DNA from: Streptomyces thermovulgaris
Lineage (GTDB): Bacteria; Actinomycetota; Actinomycetes; Streptomycetales; Streptomycetaceae
Reading direction: 5' to 3'
Length of the DNA: 40,160 nt
NCBI RefSeq assembly: GCF_002155915.1
Contig: NZ_MUME01000014.1
Coordinates: 1-40,160, forward strand
The number at the start of each line of letters is the position of its first letter. Position 1 is the stretch's first letter. This document shows positions 17,268 through 26,016 of this stretch, piece by piece. The notes under the pieces are model-generated. The model was not told where the DNA came from and made no database searches. It was given only the letters and a program-made list of their open reading frames with translations. Made by a program: the position numbers and the translations under genes.

Positions 17268-18384
17268 GCTCGACGAGCTGCTCGTCCACTACGCCGGCCG
17301 GCCCAGCGCCCTGACCGAGGTGCCCCGCTTCGCCGAGCACGCCGGCGGCGCCCGGGTGTTCCTCAAGCGCGAGGACCTCAACCACACCGGCTCCCACAAG
17401 ATCAACAACGTGCTCGGCCAGGCCCTGCTGACCAAGCGCATGGGCAAGACCCGGGTGATCGCGGAGACCGGCGCCGGCCAGCACGGGGTCGCCACCGCCA
17501 CCGCCTGCGCCCTGTTCGGGCTCCAGTGCACGATCTACATGGGCGAGATCGACACCAGGCGGCAGGCCCTGAACGTCGCCCGGATGCGCATGCTCGGCGC
17601 CGAGGTCGTGGCCGTGAAGTCCGGCAGCCGCACCCTGAAGGACGCCATCAACGAGGCGTTCCGCGACTGGGTCGCCAACGTCGACCACACCCACTACCTG
17701 TTCGGCACCGTCGCCGGACCGCACCCCTTCCCGGCCATGGTCCGCGACTTCCACCGGATCATCGGCGTCGAGGCCCGCCGCCAGCTCTTGGAGCGCACCG
17801 GGCGCCTGCCCGACGCGGCCGTCGCCTGCGTCGGCGGCGGCTCCAACGCCATCGGTCTCTTCCACGCCTTCGTCCCGGACACCGGTGTGCGCCTCGTCGG
17901 CTGCGAACCCGCCGGACGCGGCCTGGAGACCGGCGAGCACGCGGCCACGCTGACCGCCGGCGAGCCCGGCATCCTCCACGGCTCCCGCTCCTACGTCCTG
18001 CAGGACGAGGAGGGCCAGATCACCGAGCCGTACTCGATCTCGGCCGGCCTGGACTACCCGGGCATCGGCCCCGAGCACTCCTATCTGAAGGACTCCGGGC
18101 GCGCCGAGTACCGCGCGATCACCGACGACGCGGCCATGGAGGCGCTGCGCCTGCTGTCGCGCACCGAGGGCATCATCCCGGCGATCGAGAGCGCCCACGC
18201 GCTGGCCGGCGCCCTCGAGGTCGGCCGGGAGCTGGGCGGGGACGGGCTGATCGTGGTCAACCTGTCCGGGCGCGGCGACAAGGACATGGACACCGCCGCC
18301 CGCTACTTCGGCCTGTACGACACCGACGCCGAGGTGGCCGCAGACGGGACCGACACCGCCGAGATCGAGGGGGACGCCAGGTGA
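17101..18384 (+). CDS. trpB: Tryptophan synthase beta subunit
   Basis: TrpB condenses indole with serine using PLP. The 427-residue protein is a TrpB1-type subunit. The PLP-binding lysine is K100 in [10 protein letters not shown] and the catalytic glutamate is E122 in [10 protein letters not shown]. The phosphate-binding [10 protein letters not shown] and the C-terminal [11 protein letters not shown] are also present. About 15 acidic residues extend the C-terminus beyond YFGLYD. The ATG at 17101 has GTGAGG about eight bases upstream. The stop overlaps the trpA GTG by four bases, matching the need for equal amounts of the two subunits. Confidence 0.97.
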   Translation: MPSTSFVPDPEGRLPSAEGYFGAFGGKFIPEALVAAVDEVAVEYDKAKADPEFARELDELLVHYAGRPSALTEVPRFAEHAGGARVFLKREDLNHTGSHKINNVLGQALLTKRMGKTRVIAETGAGQHGVATATACALFGLQCTIYMGEIDTRRQALNVARMRMLGAEVVAVKSGSRTLKDAINEAFRDWVANVDHTHYLFGTVAGPHPFPAMVRDFHRIIGVEARRQLLERTGRLPDAAVACVGGGSNAIGLFHAFVPDTGVRLVGCEPAGRGLETGEHAATLTAGEPGILHGSRSYVLQDEEGQITEPYSISAGLDYPGIGPEHSYLKDSGRAEYRAITDDAAMEALRLLSRTEGIIPAIESAHALAGALEVGRELGGDGLIVVNLSGRGDKDMDTAARYFGLYDTDAEVAADGTDTAEIEGDAR

Positions 18385-19199
18385 GCGGCACCATCCAGCT
18401 GCTGAACGACACCCTCGCGGCCGCGAAGGCGGAGGGCCGGTCCGCGCTCATCGCCTATCTGCCGGCCGGCTTCCCGACCGTGGAGGGCGGCATCGAGGCG
18501 GTCAAGGCCGTCCTCGACGCCGGCGCGGACGTCGTCGAGGTCGGGCTGCCGCACAGCGACCCGGTCCTGGACGGGCCCGTCATCCAGACCGCCGACGACA
18601 TCGCGCTGCGCGGCGGCGTCAGGATCGCGGACGTGATGCGGACGGTCGAGGAGGCCCACAGGGCCACCGGCAAGCCCGTGCTCGTCATGACGTACTGGAA
18701 CCCGGTCGACCGCTACGGCGTCGAGCGCTTCACCGCCGAGCTCGCCGAGGCGGGCGGCGCCGGCTGCATCCTGCCGGACCTGCCGGTCCAGGAGTCCGCG
18801 CTGTGGCGGGAGCACGCCGCGAAGCACGGGCTGGCGACGGTGTTCGTCGTGGCGCCGAGCAGCAAGGACGAGCGGCTCGCCGAGATCGCCGCGGCGGGCT
18901 CCGGGTTCGTCTACGCCGCGTCCCTGATGGGGGTCACCGGCACCCGGGAGACGGTGAGCGCACAGGCCCGGGGACTGGTCGAACGGACCCGGGCCACCGG
19001 CACCGAGCTGCCCGTGTGCGTCGGCCTCGGCGTCTCCAACCGCGCCCAGGCCGCCGAGGTGGCCGGCTTCGCCGACGGGGTGATCGTCGGCTCCGCCTTC
19101 GTCAAGCGGATGCTGGACGCCCCGGACCTCGCGGCCGGTCTGGAGGCCGTCCGCGAGCTCGCGGGCGAGCTGGCGCTCGGGGTGCGCGGACAGGCGTAG
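18381..19199 (+). CDS. trpA: Tryptophan synthase alpha subunit
   Basis: TrpA cleaves indole-3-glycerol phosphate to indole and glyceraldehyde-3-phosphate, passing indole through a tunnel to TrpB. The 272-residue (beta-alpha)8 barrel has the catalytic pair E53 and D64 in [19 protein letters not shown], equivalent to E49 and D60 of the Salmonella enzyme. It also has [11 protein letters not shown] and the phosphate-binding [11 protein letters not shown] and [10 protein letters not shown] loops. The GTG start overlaps the trpB stop. It is the last gene of the operon; a strong terminator-like hairpin follows about 75 bases after its stop. Confidence 0.97.
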   Translation: MSGTIQLLNDTLAAAKAEGRSALIAYLPAGFPTVEGGIEAVKAVLDAGADVVEVGLPHSDPVLDGPVIQTADDIALRGGVRIADVMRTVEEAHRATGKPVLVMTYWNPVDRYGVERFTAELAEAGGAGCILPDLPVQESALWREHAAKHGLATVFVVAPSSKDERLAEIAAAGSGFVYAASLMGVTGTRETVSAQARGLVERTRATGTELPVCVGLGVSNRAQAAEVAGFADGVIVGSAFVKRMLDAPDLAAGLEAVRELAGELALGVRGQA

Positions 19200-19273
19200 C
19201 GCCACCCCGCGGCGGCAGCCCGGACGGATCGTGCGGTCAACCGCCCCGGTCCCTCGAACGGGTGGTCCTGGAA

Positions 19274-19300
19274 CCGGGGAGGCGCAGTGCGCCTCCCCGG
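19274..19300 (+). terminator. Terminator-like hairpin after trpA
   Basis: CCGGGGAGGCGC-AGT-GCGCCTCCCCGG is a perfect 12-bp stem with a 3-base loop, about 75 bases after trpA, followed by CTCGTTCTGG. It is the best candidate for the end of the trp transcript. The start of the DsbA-like gene is only 15 bases beyond it. Confidence 0.75.
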
Positions 19301-19314
19301 CTCGTTCTGGGGGT

Positions 19315-20088
19315 GTGAGCGACAAGAACCATCAGGAGAAGCGCACCGCCCGGCAGCGGCTGGCGGCCGAGCGGGAGAAGCAGAAGGCCGCGGAGAAGCG
19401 GCGGCGCACGCTGATCGTGTCCGCGACCGTCGTGTGCGTCCTGGGCCTGGCGGCGGTGGTCGGCGTGCTGGCCGCCAACGCGGGCAGGAGCGAGCAGAGC
19501 AGCGCGGGCCCGGTCGTGGCGCCCTCGGGCGCCCAGGGCAAGGACAGCCTGGCGATCCCGGTCGGCAAGGACGGTGCCGCGTCGACGCTCACCGTGTGGG
19601 AGGACTTCCGCTGCCCGGCCTGCCAGGCCTTCGAGAAGACGTACCGCCCGGTCCTCAAGGAGCTGACCGACTCCGGCAGGCTCAGGATCCAGTACCACCT
19701 GGTCCGGCTGATCGACGGCAACCTCGGCGGAACCGGTTCGCTGCGCGCGGCCAACGCCGCGGCCTGCGCCCAGGACGCCGGGAAGTTCCCCGCGTACCAC
19801 GACGTGCTGTTCGAGAACCAGCCCAGGGAGACCGACGACGCCTACGCCGACAACGACAGGCTCATCGAGCTGGCCGGCAAGGTGGACGGCCTGAACACCC
19901 CCGCCTTCGCCCAGTGCGTCAGGAACGGCACGCACGACAGCTGGGTCGACAAGGTCCACGAGGCCTTCGGCGCCGGCGGCTTCTCGGGCACCCCGACCGT
20001 CCTGCTGAACGGCAAGAACCTCATGGAGGACCGGGACATGACCCCGCAGAAGCTGAAGCAGATGGTGGAGGCGGCCGGCAAGGGGTGA
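19315..20088 (+). CDS. Membrane-anchored DsbA-like thioredoxin-fold protein
   Basis: The ~257-residue protein has a charged cytoplasmic N-terminus (residues 1-31, KRTARQRLAAEREKQKAAEKRRR) and one membrane helix (~32-55, TLIVSATVVCVLGLAAVVGVLAANAG). An extracytoplasmic thioredoxin-fold domain of the DSBA/thioredoxin_4 type follows. The active site is C100-P-A-C103 in WEDFRCPACQAFEK, and the cis-proline loop is GFSGTPTVLLNGK. It probably makes or repairs disulfides, or takes part in redox signalling, on the outer face of the membrane. I chose the GTG at 19315 (VSDKNHQEK); an upstream in-frame ATG would read through the trp terminator hairpin. lgt follows 143 bases later. Confidence 0.88.
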   Translation: MSDKNHQEKRTARQRLAAEREKQKAAEKRRRTLIVSATVVCVLGLAAVVGVLAANAGRSEQSSAGPVVAPSGAQGKDSLAIPVGKDGAASTLTVWEDFRCPACQAFEKTYRPVLKELTDSGRLRIQYHLVRLIDGNLGGTGSLRAANAAACAQDAGKFPAYHDVLFENQPRETDDAYADNDRLIELAGKVDGLNTPAFAQCVRNGTHDSWVDKVHEAFGAGGFSGTPTVLLNGKNLMEDRDMTPQKLKQMVEAAGKG

Positions 20089-20231
20089 CCGGCGGGTTCC
20101 GGAAGAGGGACGGGGAGAGGTCAGGGGCGGTGCGGCACCCGCCGGGGACGCCGTGGGCCAGGGACGTTATGGAGCCGTAGTCGGGCTGTTCGGTCTCCCC
20201 CCGCTCCGGCTGCGGTAGCGTCGACCCTGCC

Positions 20232-21263
20232 ATGGAACTTGCCTACATTCCCAGCCCGTCGCGCGGGGTGCTGTACCTCGGTCCGATTCCGCTGCGCGGC
20301 TATGCGTTCTGCATCATCATCGGTGTCTTCGTTGCCGTCTGGCTCGGCAACAAGCGCTGGATCGCCCGTGGCGGGCGGGCCGGCACGGTGGCCGACATCG
20401 CGGTCTGGGCCGTGCCGTTCGGCCTGGTCGGCGGCCGGCTCTACCACGTGATCACGGATTACCAGCTGTACTTCGGCGAAGGCCGTGACTGGGTGGACGC
20501 CTTCAAGGTGTGGGAGGGCGGTCTCGGCATCTGGGGCGCGATCTCGCTCGGTGCGCTGGGCGCGTGGATCGGCGCCCGGCGCCGGGGCATCCCGATGCCG
20601 GCGTACGCCGACGCGGTGGCGCCGGGCGTGGCCCTCGCACAGGCCATCGGCCGCTGGGGCAACTGGTTCAACCAGGAGCTGTACGGCCGGGAGACGCAGG
20701 TTCCCTGGGCGCTGCACATCACCTCCGCGGCGGACGGCCGGGTGCCGGGGTACTACCACCCGACGTTCCTGTACGAGTCGCTGTGGTGCGTCGGTGTCGC
20801 GCTGCTGGTGATCTGGGCGGACCGCCGCTTCCGGATGGGGCACGGCAGGGTGTTCGCGCTCTACGTCGCCGCGTACTGCGCGGGCCGGTTCTGGATCGAG
20901 TACATGCGGGTCGACGAGGCCCACCACATCCTGGGCCTGCGGCTGAACAACTGGACGGCGCTGATCGTCTTCCTGCTCGCGGCGGTCTACATCCTGGTGT
21001 CCGCCCGGAAGCGGCCGGGCCGGGAGACCGAGGTCGAACCGGGCGTGACCGCCTCCGGCGAGGGATCCGGCACCGCCGCCGGCGGCAAGGCGCCCGCCGA
21101 GTCCGCCAAGGCCGCCGAGTCCGCCGAGTCCGCCGGGAAGGCCGCGGAGAAGGACACCGGGGCGCAGGACGCCGAGGACGCGCGGGAGGACGGACCGCAG
21201 ACGTCCGCGGCGACCGGGCCGGCCGGTGCGAAGGACGAAGCGGAGTCGGCGGGCAGGAGCTGA
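20232..21263 (+). CDS. lgt: Prolipoprotein diacylglyceryl transferase
   Basis: Lgt transfers diacylglycerol from phosphatidylglycerol to the lipobox cysteine of prolipoproteins at the plasma membrane. The 343-residue protein has the multi-helix Lgt core in residues ~1-258. The family signature is GRWGNWFNQELYG, with essential arginine R141. WEGGLGIWGA sits where E. coli has its HGG loop. Residues ~261-343 form a low-complexity Ala/Glu/Lys/Ser/Gly tail with imperfect ESAKAAESAESAGKAAE repeats, as in many actinobacterial Lgt proteins, and this part is probably disordered. The ATG at 20232 fits the conserved MELAYIPSPS start. A strong hairpin follows the stop. Confidence 0.95.
   Translation: MELAYIPSPSRGVLYLGPIPLRGYAFCIIIGVFVAVWLGNKRWIARGGRAGTVADIAVWAVPFGLVGGRLYHVITDYQLYFGEGRDWVDAFKVWEGGLGIWGAISLGALGAWIGARRRGIPMPAYADAVAPGVALAQAIGRWGNWFNQELYGRETQVPWALHITSAADGRVPGYYHPTFLYESLWCVGVALLVIWADRRFRMGHGRVFALYVAAYCAGRFWIEYMRVDEAHHILGLRLNNWTALIVFLLAAVYILVSARKRPGRETEVEPGVTASGEGSGTAAGGKAPAESAKAAESAESAGKAAEKDTGAQDAEDAREDGPQTSAATGPAGAKDEAESAGRS
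21090..21150 (+). repeat. Short tandem repeat in the lgt tail
   Basis: Imperfect copies of GCCGAGTCCGCC recur and encode the AESAKAAESAESAGK stretch in the disordered C-terminus of Lgt. Such repeats are prone to slippage and length variation between strains. Confidence 0.5.
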
Positions 21264-21288
21264 CCGCCGGCCGTGACCGTACGCGCAG

Positions 21289-21318
21289 GAGGGCGCCCCG
21301 GACTTTTGGGGCGCCCTC
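21289..21318. terminator. Bidirectional terminator between lgt and the citE-like gene
   Basis: GAGGGCGCCCC and GGGGCGCCCTC form an 11-bp perfect stem around the loop GGACTTTT. It sits 26 bases after lgt and 21 bases beyond the stop of the converging citE-like gene, so it can end both transcripts. Confidence 0.82.
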
Positions 21319-21339
21319 GTTCGTGCCGGCGTCCGGGGC

Positions 21340-22209
21340 TCAGCGCCGCCGGGCCAGGGCCAGGGTGCGCCGGGCCGCCGCCACCACCGCCGCGTCGACG
21401 AAGCGGCCGTCCGGGAGGGCCTGGGCACCGCGGTCCGCGGTGGCCGCCTTGACGATCGTCTCCGCCTCCTCGAGTTCGCGCTCGGTCGGCAGGTAGGCGC
21501 GTTCGATGACCGGCAGCTGGCGGGGGTGAATGGCCGCGCGGCCGAGGAAGCCGAGGGCGCGGCCGTGGGCGCAGGAGGCCGCCAGGCCCTCCAGGTCGCG
21601 GATGTCGGGATACACGGACTGGGCCGGCGGAGCGAGTCCGGCCGCACGGGCGGCCACCACGACCCGGGCGCGGGACCAGTCCAGTCCACCGTCCTGCGGC
21701 ACCCCCAGGTCCGCGCGCAGGTCCGACTCGCCCAGCGAGACTCCGCGCAGCCAGGGGTGCGCGGAGGCGATGGCGTAGGCGTGCTCGACGGCCAGGGCCG
21801 TCTCCAGCAGGGCGTACAGCGCGAGGTCCGGCCCGCCGGCCGGCGAGGGCCCCCGCAGGGCCTGCACCTGTGCCGCGACACGGACGACCTGCTCGGCGGA
21901 GGTCACCTTCGGCAGCCGCAGCCCGGCCAGCCCCGGCCGGGGCACCACCGCCGCCAGGTCCGCGGCGAGCAGCGGGCCGTCGACGGCGTTGACGCGCACA
22001 TGCACCGGGACCGGCGGCGGCTCGCTCAGCAGCTCGGCGGTGGCGGCGCGGGCGTACTCCTTGCGCTCCGGGGCGACCGCGTCCTCCAGGTCGACGACCA
22101 CCACGTCCGCACCGGAGGCGAGGGCCCTGGCGACGACACGGGGCCGGTCGCCGGGGACGTACAGCCAGGTCAGCGGGTGAGGCGGCAGCCGGAGGGCGTG
22201 GGCCGTCAC
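21340..22209 (-). CDS. CitE-like acyl-CoA lyase (HpcH/HpaI family)
   Basis: The 289-residue protein is of the CitE/malyl-CoA lyase family, which cleaves or forms hydroxyacyl-CoA thioesters at a TIM-barrel magnesium site. It shows WLYVPGDRPRVVARALASGADVVVVDLEDAV, a conserved Arg (R72 in VHVRVN), and likely metal ligands E136 (ALLETALAVE) and D163 (GESDLRADLG). The C-terminal SVYPDI and GFLGRAAIHPRQLPVI segments are also typical. The GTG at 22209 overlaps the CoA-transferase stop by four bases. No citrate lyase alpha or acyl-carrier subunit is present, so it is a stand-alone lyase. Substrate unknown; citramalyl-, malyl- or methylmalyl-CoA-type compounds are possible. Confidence 0.87.
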   Translation of the reverse strand: MTAHALRLPPHPLTWLYVPGDRPRVVARALASGADVVVVDLEDAVAPERKEYARAATAELLSEPPPVPVHVRVNAVDGPLLAADLAAVVPRPGLAGLRLPKVTSAEQVVRVAAQVQALRGPSPAGGPDLALYALLETALAVEHAYAIASAHPWLRGVSLGESDLRADLGVPQDGGLDWSRARVVVAARAAGLAPPAQSVYPDIRDLEGLAASCAHGRALGFLGRAAIHPRQLPVIERAYLPTERELEEAETIVKAATADRGAQALPDGRFVDAAVVAAARRTLALARRR

Positions 22210-23429
22210 AGGGCACCCTCCGTGCGCAGCGCGGCCAGCTCCTCGGGGGTGAGGCCCAGCTCGGTCAGCACCGCCTCGGTGTCCGCGCCGTGCGGGCGGC
22301 CCGCCCAGCGGATCCCGCCCGGGGTGGCGGAGAGCCGGAACAGGACGTTCTGCATGCGCAGCCGGCCCAGCTCCGGGTCGTGCAGCGTGGTGAAGGTACC
22401 CAGGGCCCGGTACTGCGGGTCGGCCATCACGTCCCGTACGTCCTGGACCGGTGCGACCGCCGCCTCGGCCTTCTCGAAGGCCTCCAGGACCTCGGCGCGG
22501 GTGTGCCGGGCGATCCAGTCGCCGACCGCCTCGTCGAGCACATCGGCGTGCGCGGCGCGCCCGGCGCCGGTCGCGAACCACGGCTCCTCGATCAGTTCCG
22601 GGCGGCCCACCAGGCGCATCACCCGTTCCGCGACCGACTGGGCCGACGTCGAGACGGCCACCCAGCTGCCGTCCGAGGTGCGGTAGGTGTTGCGCGGGGC
22701 GTTGTTCTGCGAGCGGTTGCCGGTGCGGGGCTGGACGTAGCCGAGCTGGTCGTACCACAGGGGCTGGGGGCCGAGGACGGTCAGGATCGGCTCGATGATC
22801 GCCATGTCGACGACCTGTCCCTCGCCGGTGCGCTCCCGTGCCGCGAGCGCGGTCATCACCGCGTACGCCGTCACCAGTCCCGCGATCGAGTCGGCGAGCC
22901 CGAACGGCGGGAGCGTCGGCGGTGCGTCCGGCTCGCCGGTGATCGCGGCGAATCCGCTCATCGCCTCGGCGAGGGTGCCGAAACCGGGGCGGGAGGCGTA
23001 CGGGCCGAACTGGCCGAACCCGGTGACCCGGGCCAGGACCAGACGCGGATTGACCTCCGACAGCTCCGGCCAGCCCAGTCCCCACTTCTCCAGGGTGCCG
23101 GGCCGGAAGTTCTCCACGACCACATCGGCGCCGGCGGCCAGCCGCAGCAGGGTGCGGCGGCCCCCGGGCGTGGACAGGTCCAGCGTGATCGTGCGCTTGT
23201 TCCGGCCGAGCATCTTCCACCACAGGCCGACGCCGTTCTTCGACGGGCCGTGGCCGCGCGACGGGTCGGGCTTCCTCGGATGCTCGACCTTGATCACATC
23301 GGCGCCGAAGTCGCCGAGCATGGTGGCGGCGATCGGCCCGGCGAAGAGGGTGGCGAGCTCGATCACACGAAGACCGGTGAGCGGGGCGGGAGCCTTCGCC
23401 CCGGGGACGTGCGGCGGGCGGGGCGTCAT
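22206..23429 (-). CDS. CaiB/BaiF family (class III) CoA-transferase
   Basis: The 407-residue protein moves CoA between carboxylic acids through a covalent aspartyl intermediate. The N-terminal LTGLRVIELATLFAGPIAATMLGDFGADVIKVEHP is the family signature. VVVENFRPGTLEKWGLGW and TGFGQFGPYASRPGF follow, and the catalytic aspartate is D180 in PPFGLADSIAGL. It overlaps the upstream ADP-ribosylglycohydrolase gene (ATGA) and the downstream CitE-like lyase (GTGA). Together with the lyase it could activate an organic acid as a CoA ester and then cleave it. That pairing is known in itaconate-type pathways, although the hydratase is not seen here. Substrate unknown. Confidence 0.88.
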   Translation of the reverse strand: MTPRPPHVPGAKAPAPLTGLRVIELATLFAGPIAATMLGDFGADVIKVEHPRKPDPSRGHGPSKNGVGLWWKMLGRNKRTITLDLSTPGGRRTLLRLAAGADVVVENFRPGTLEKWGLGWPELSEVNPRLVLARVTGFGQFGPYASRPGFGTLAEAMSGFAAITGEPDAPPTLPPFGLADSIAGLVTAYAVMTALAARERTGEGQVVDMAIIEPILTVLGPQPLWYDQLGYVQPRTGNRSQNNAPRNTYRTSDGSWVAVSTSAQSVAERVMRLVGRPELIEEPWFATGAGRAAHADVLDEAVGDWIARHTRAEVLEAFEKAEAAVAPVQDVRDVMADPQYRALGTFTTLHDPELGRLRMQNVLFRLSATPGGIRWAGRPHGADTEAVLTELGLTPEELAALRTEGAL

Positions 23430-24784
23430 GGGCGGCACGCCTCCCGGTGGGTGAGCTCGGCGAGGGTGTCGAAGCCGATGCCGTTGAAGTCGCCGACGGA
23501 CGTGGTCAGCCGGTTCTTCAGCGGGGCCGTCCAGCGGTCGGGGAGAGCGGCCGGGGAACCGGCGAGCAGGCCGGCGACGCAGCCGGCCGTGGCGCCGTTG
23601 GAGTCGGTGTCCCAGCCGCCGGAGACGACACGGCGGACGGAGCCGGTGAAGTCGCCGTCGGCGTGGGTGAGGGCGGCGGCGATCAGGGCGGTGTTGGGGA
23701 CGGCGTGCACCCAGTGGCAGTCGGCGTGGGCGGCGTGCAGTTCGTCCACCACGGTGTCGAAGTCCTCGTGGGTCCTGGCGAGCCGGATGGCGTGGCGGAC
23801 CGCCCGGGCGAGCCGGGAGCCGGGCGGGACGACGGCCAGACCGGTGGCCAGGCAGGCGTGGACGTCGTGCGCTCCGGTCGCCGCGGCGGCGATGACGGCG
23901 GCGGCGAACATCGCGGCGTAGACGCCGTTCGCGGTGTGGGTGAGGGAGGCGTCGCGGTACGCCTGCTCGGCCGCGGCGGCCGGGTCGCCGGGGTTGGTCC
24001 AGCCGTGCATGTCGGCACGGATCAGGGCGCCGATCCACTCGCGGAAGGGGTTGCGGTGGCGGGCGGTGTGCGGGGGTTCGATGCCGAGCAGGAGGTTGCG
24101 GTAGGCGATGCGCTCGGCGGTGAAGGTGCGGCCGGCGGGCAGTTCCTCGAGCCAGAGGCGGGCCACGTCGGCGGTGGTGAAGCCCCTGCCGTGGCGCTGC
24201 AGGAGAAGGAGGTTGAGGACGGGGTAGTCGAGGTCGTCGTCCTCGGGCATGCCGTCGATGTTCTCGGCGAGGGAGGTGGCCGCGGAGCGGCGGTTCCAGG
24301 GATGGGCGGCCAGGAGGTCGGCGGGGACGCCCCTGGCCGTGAACCAGGCGTCCGGGGGCCAGGTGCCGGTGGAGCGGGCCAGCCGGCGGATGCCGGTCAG
24401 GGGGAGCCCCTCCACGGGTTTGCCCAGCAGACAGCCCGCGGCCCGGCCCAGCCAGGCGGCCTCCAGACGCTCCTCGGCGGGCGCGGGCCCCGGGCGCCGC
24501 GTCGGCCAGTCGGGGCACAGGGCTCTGATCCCGGGCAGGTCCGACGGTTCCGCCTCCGACAGCCGGCTGGGCAGCTCGGACAGCTCGTCCAGGAGGTCCT
24601 CCGCCAGCAGGCGCAGATAGCGGGAGGCGGGCCGGGGGGACGCGCCCGCGCGGACCGGGGCCTCGGGCCCGCCGGCGGCCCGCCAGCGGGCGGCGACGGC
24701 CGAGGGCTCACGGCCGTCCTGGGCCGCCTGGCGCAGTTCGTGGCCCAGCAGGTCCTCCGGCTGGACCCAGGTCAGTCGGAGCAT
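23426..24784 (-). CDS. ADP-ribosylglycohydrolase family protein, long N-terminal form
   Basis: The 452-residue protein has a ~100-residue N-terminal region with no recognised domain (MLRLTWVQPEDLLGHELRQA...), then an ADP-ribosylglycohydrolase (DraG/ARH) domain. In the first motif the usual G-D is replaced: RAAGCLLGKPVEG has C118 where GDALG normally stands. The second motif is PEDDD (residues 180-184) instead of TDDT. The third is intact as GGWDTDSNGATAG (D392, D394, S395). It may therefore act on an unusual substrate. The start ATG at 24784 overlaps the preceding gene by 13 bases. It is the fourth gene of a six-gene operon. Confidence 0.84.
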   Translation of the reverse strand: MLRLTWVQPEDLLGHELRQAAQDGREPSAVAARWRAAGGPEAPVRAGASPRPASRYLRLLAEDLLDELSELPSRLSEAEPSDLPGIRALCPDWPTRRPGPAPAEERLEAAWLGRAAGCLLGKPVEGLPLTGIRRLARSTGTWPPDAWFTARGVPADLLAAHPWNRRSAATSLAENIDGMPEDDDLDYPVLNLLLLQRHGRGFTTADVARLWLEELPAGRTFTAERIAYRNLLLGIEPPHTARHRNPFREWIGALIRADMHGWTNPGDPAAAAEQAYRDASLTHTANGVYAAMFAAAVIAAAATGAHDVHACLATGLAVVPPGSRLARAVRHAIRLARTHEDFDTVVDELHAAHADCHWVHAVPNTALIAAALTHADGDFTGSVRRVVSGGWDTDSNGATAGCVAGLLAGSPAALPDRWTAPLKNRLTTSVGDFNGIGFDTLAELTHREACRP

Positions 24785-26016
24785 CCCGGACCTCCCATCC
24801 CGGCGAACGCCCGCTCGTGGGCGCGGCGCCGCCGCACGTCCCGTGCGAAGATCTCCCGGGCCACCCCGGTCAGCGTGCGTCCCGGCTCCCACAGGTCCAG
24901 ACGGCTGGCCTCGGCCACCGTCCGCGCCCAGTCCTCCGGCACCGGAGAGCCCAGCGCTCCCGCCAGCGCCCCGGCCATCGTCGCGATGGAGTCGCAGTCG
25001 CGGCCGTAGTTCACCGCGCCGAGGACGGCCTGCCGGAAGTCGCCCCGGGCCACCGTCAGCATCCCCAGTGCGACGGGCAGTTCCTCGACCGAGTGCAGCC
25101 GGGACGGGCGGCGGGCGCCCAGGGAGGGGTTGCGGTAGTCGGGGCCCACCGTGTCGTACGGGGCGACCGCCTCGCGCAGCGGGCCCAGCGCGGACTCGAC
25201 GTCGGTGTGGCGGCGGGCCTCCTCGCAGACCTTCTCGATCGCGGCCCGGGTGCCGTCCTTCGCCAGCGACAGACAGGCCGCCACCACCGAGTCCGCGGTC
25301 GCGCCCGGGGTGCACGCCGCCGCGACCCCGGCCGCGAGGACGCCCGCGGCCTCCCTGCCGTAGGAGGACTGGTGGGCGCCGGCGATGTCGAGGGCCTCGG
25401 CGTAGGCGGCCGCCGGGTTGGCCGCGTTGACCAGGCCGACCGGGGCCATGTACATCGCCGCACCGCAGTTGACGATGTTTCCGACGCCGGCCTCGCGCGG
25501 GTCGGCGTGGCCGTAGTGCAACCGTGCCACCAGCCACTTCTCCGCCAGGAAGATCCGGTGCAGCGGCAGCGCCTCCGCCTCGAGCTCCGGGATCCAGCGC
25601 GGGTTCGTCATCAGGTCGGGGACCAGGTGCTCGGCGATCGCGTAGGCGTCGAGGTGGTCGCGGACGCGTGCGTACACCCGGACCAGGGCGTGCGTCATCA
25701 GGGTGTCGTCGGTGACGTGGCCGTCCCCCTTGTGGTACGGGGCGATCGGGCGGGCGGTGCGCCAGTCCTCGCCGTGCCAGGGGCCGACGACGCCGCGCAC
25801 ACGGCCGCCGTGGCGCTCGAGGATCTGCTCGGGCGAGTAGCCCTCGACGGGACCGCCCAGGGCGTCGCCGACGGCCGCTCCGACGAGCGCACCGGTGATC
25901 CGCTCCTCCAGGCCGGGACCCCGCTTTCGCGGGCCGGGGTCCCGGACCGCACCGCGGGACCGATCTGTCCCGGATGTCTCTTCTGTCGCCTTCATGGGTG
26001 TCATGCCCCGAATCAT
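24772..26016 (-). CDS. ADP-ribosylglycohydrolase family protein
   Basis: The 414-residue protein has a near-canonical DraG/ARH domain after a ~35-residue polar N-terminus. The motifs are GAAVGDALGGPVEGY (46-60), VTDDTLM with T102-D103-D104, and NYGRDCDSIATMAGALAGALG with D340, D342 and S343. This supplies the residues for a binuclear metal site, so hydrolysis of an ADP-ribose or related N- or O-glycosidic bond is plausible. The ATG at 26016 overlaps the upstream stop (ATGA). In-frame ATGs at 26004 and 25995 are alternatives and would not change the domain. Second paralogue from the 3' side of the group of four. Confidence 0.86.
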   Translation of the reverse strand: MIRGMTPMKATEETSGTDRSRGAVRDPGPRKRGPGLEERITGALVGAAVGDALGGPVEGYSPEQILERHGGRVRGVVGPWHGEDWRTARPIAPYHKGDGHVTDDTLMTHALVRVYARVRDHLDAYAIAEHLVPDLMTNPRWIPELEAEALPLHRIFLAEKWLVARLHYGHADPREAGVGNIVNCGAAMYMAPVGLVNAANPAAAYAEALDIAGAHQSSYGREAAGVLAAGVAAACTPGATADSVVAACLSLAKDGTRAAIEKVCEEARRHTDVESALGPLREAVAPYDTVGPDYRNPSLGARRPSRLHSVEELPVALGMLTVARGDFRQAVLGAVNYGRDCDSIATMAGALAGALGSPVPEDWARTVAEASRLDLWEPGRTLTGVAREIFARDVRRRRAHERAFAGMGGPGCSD

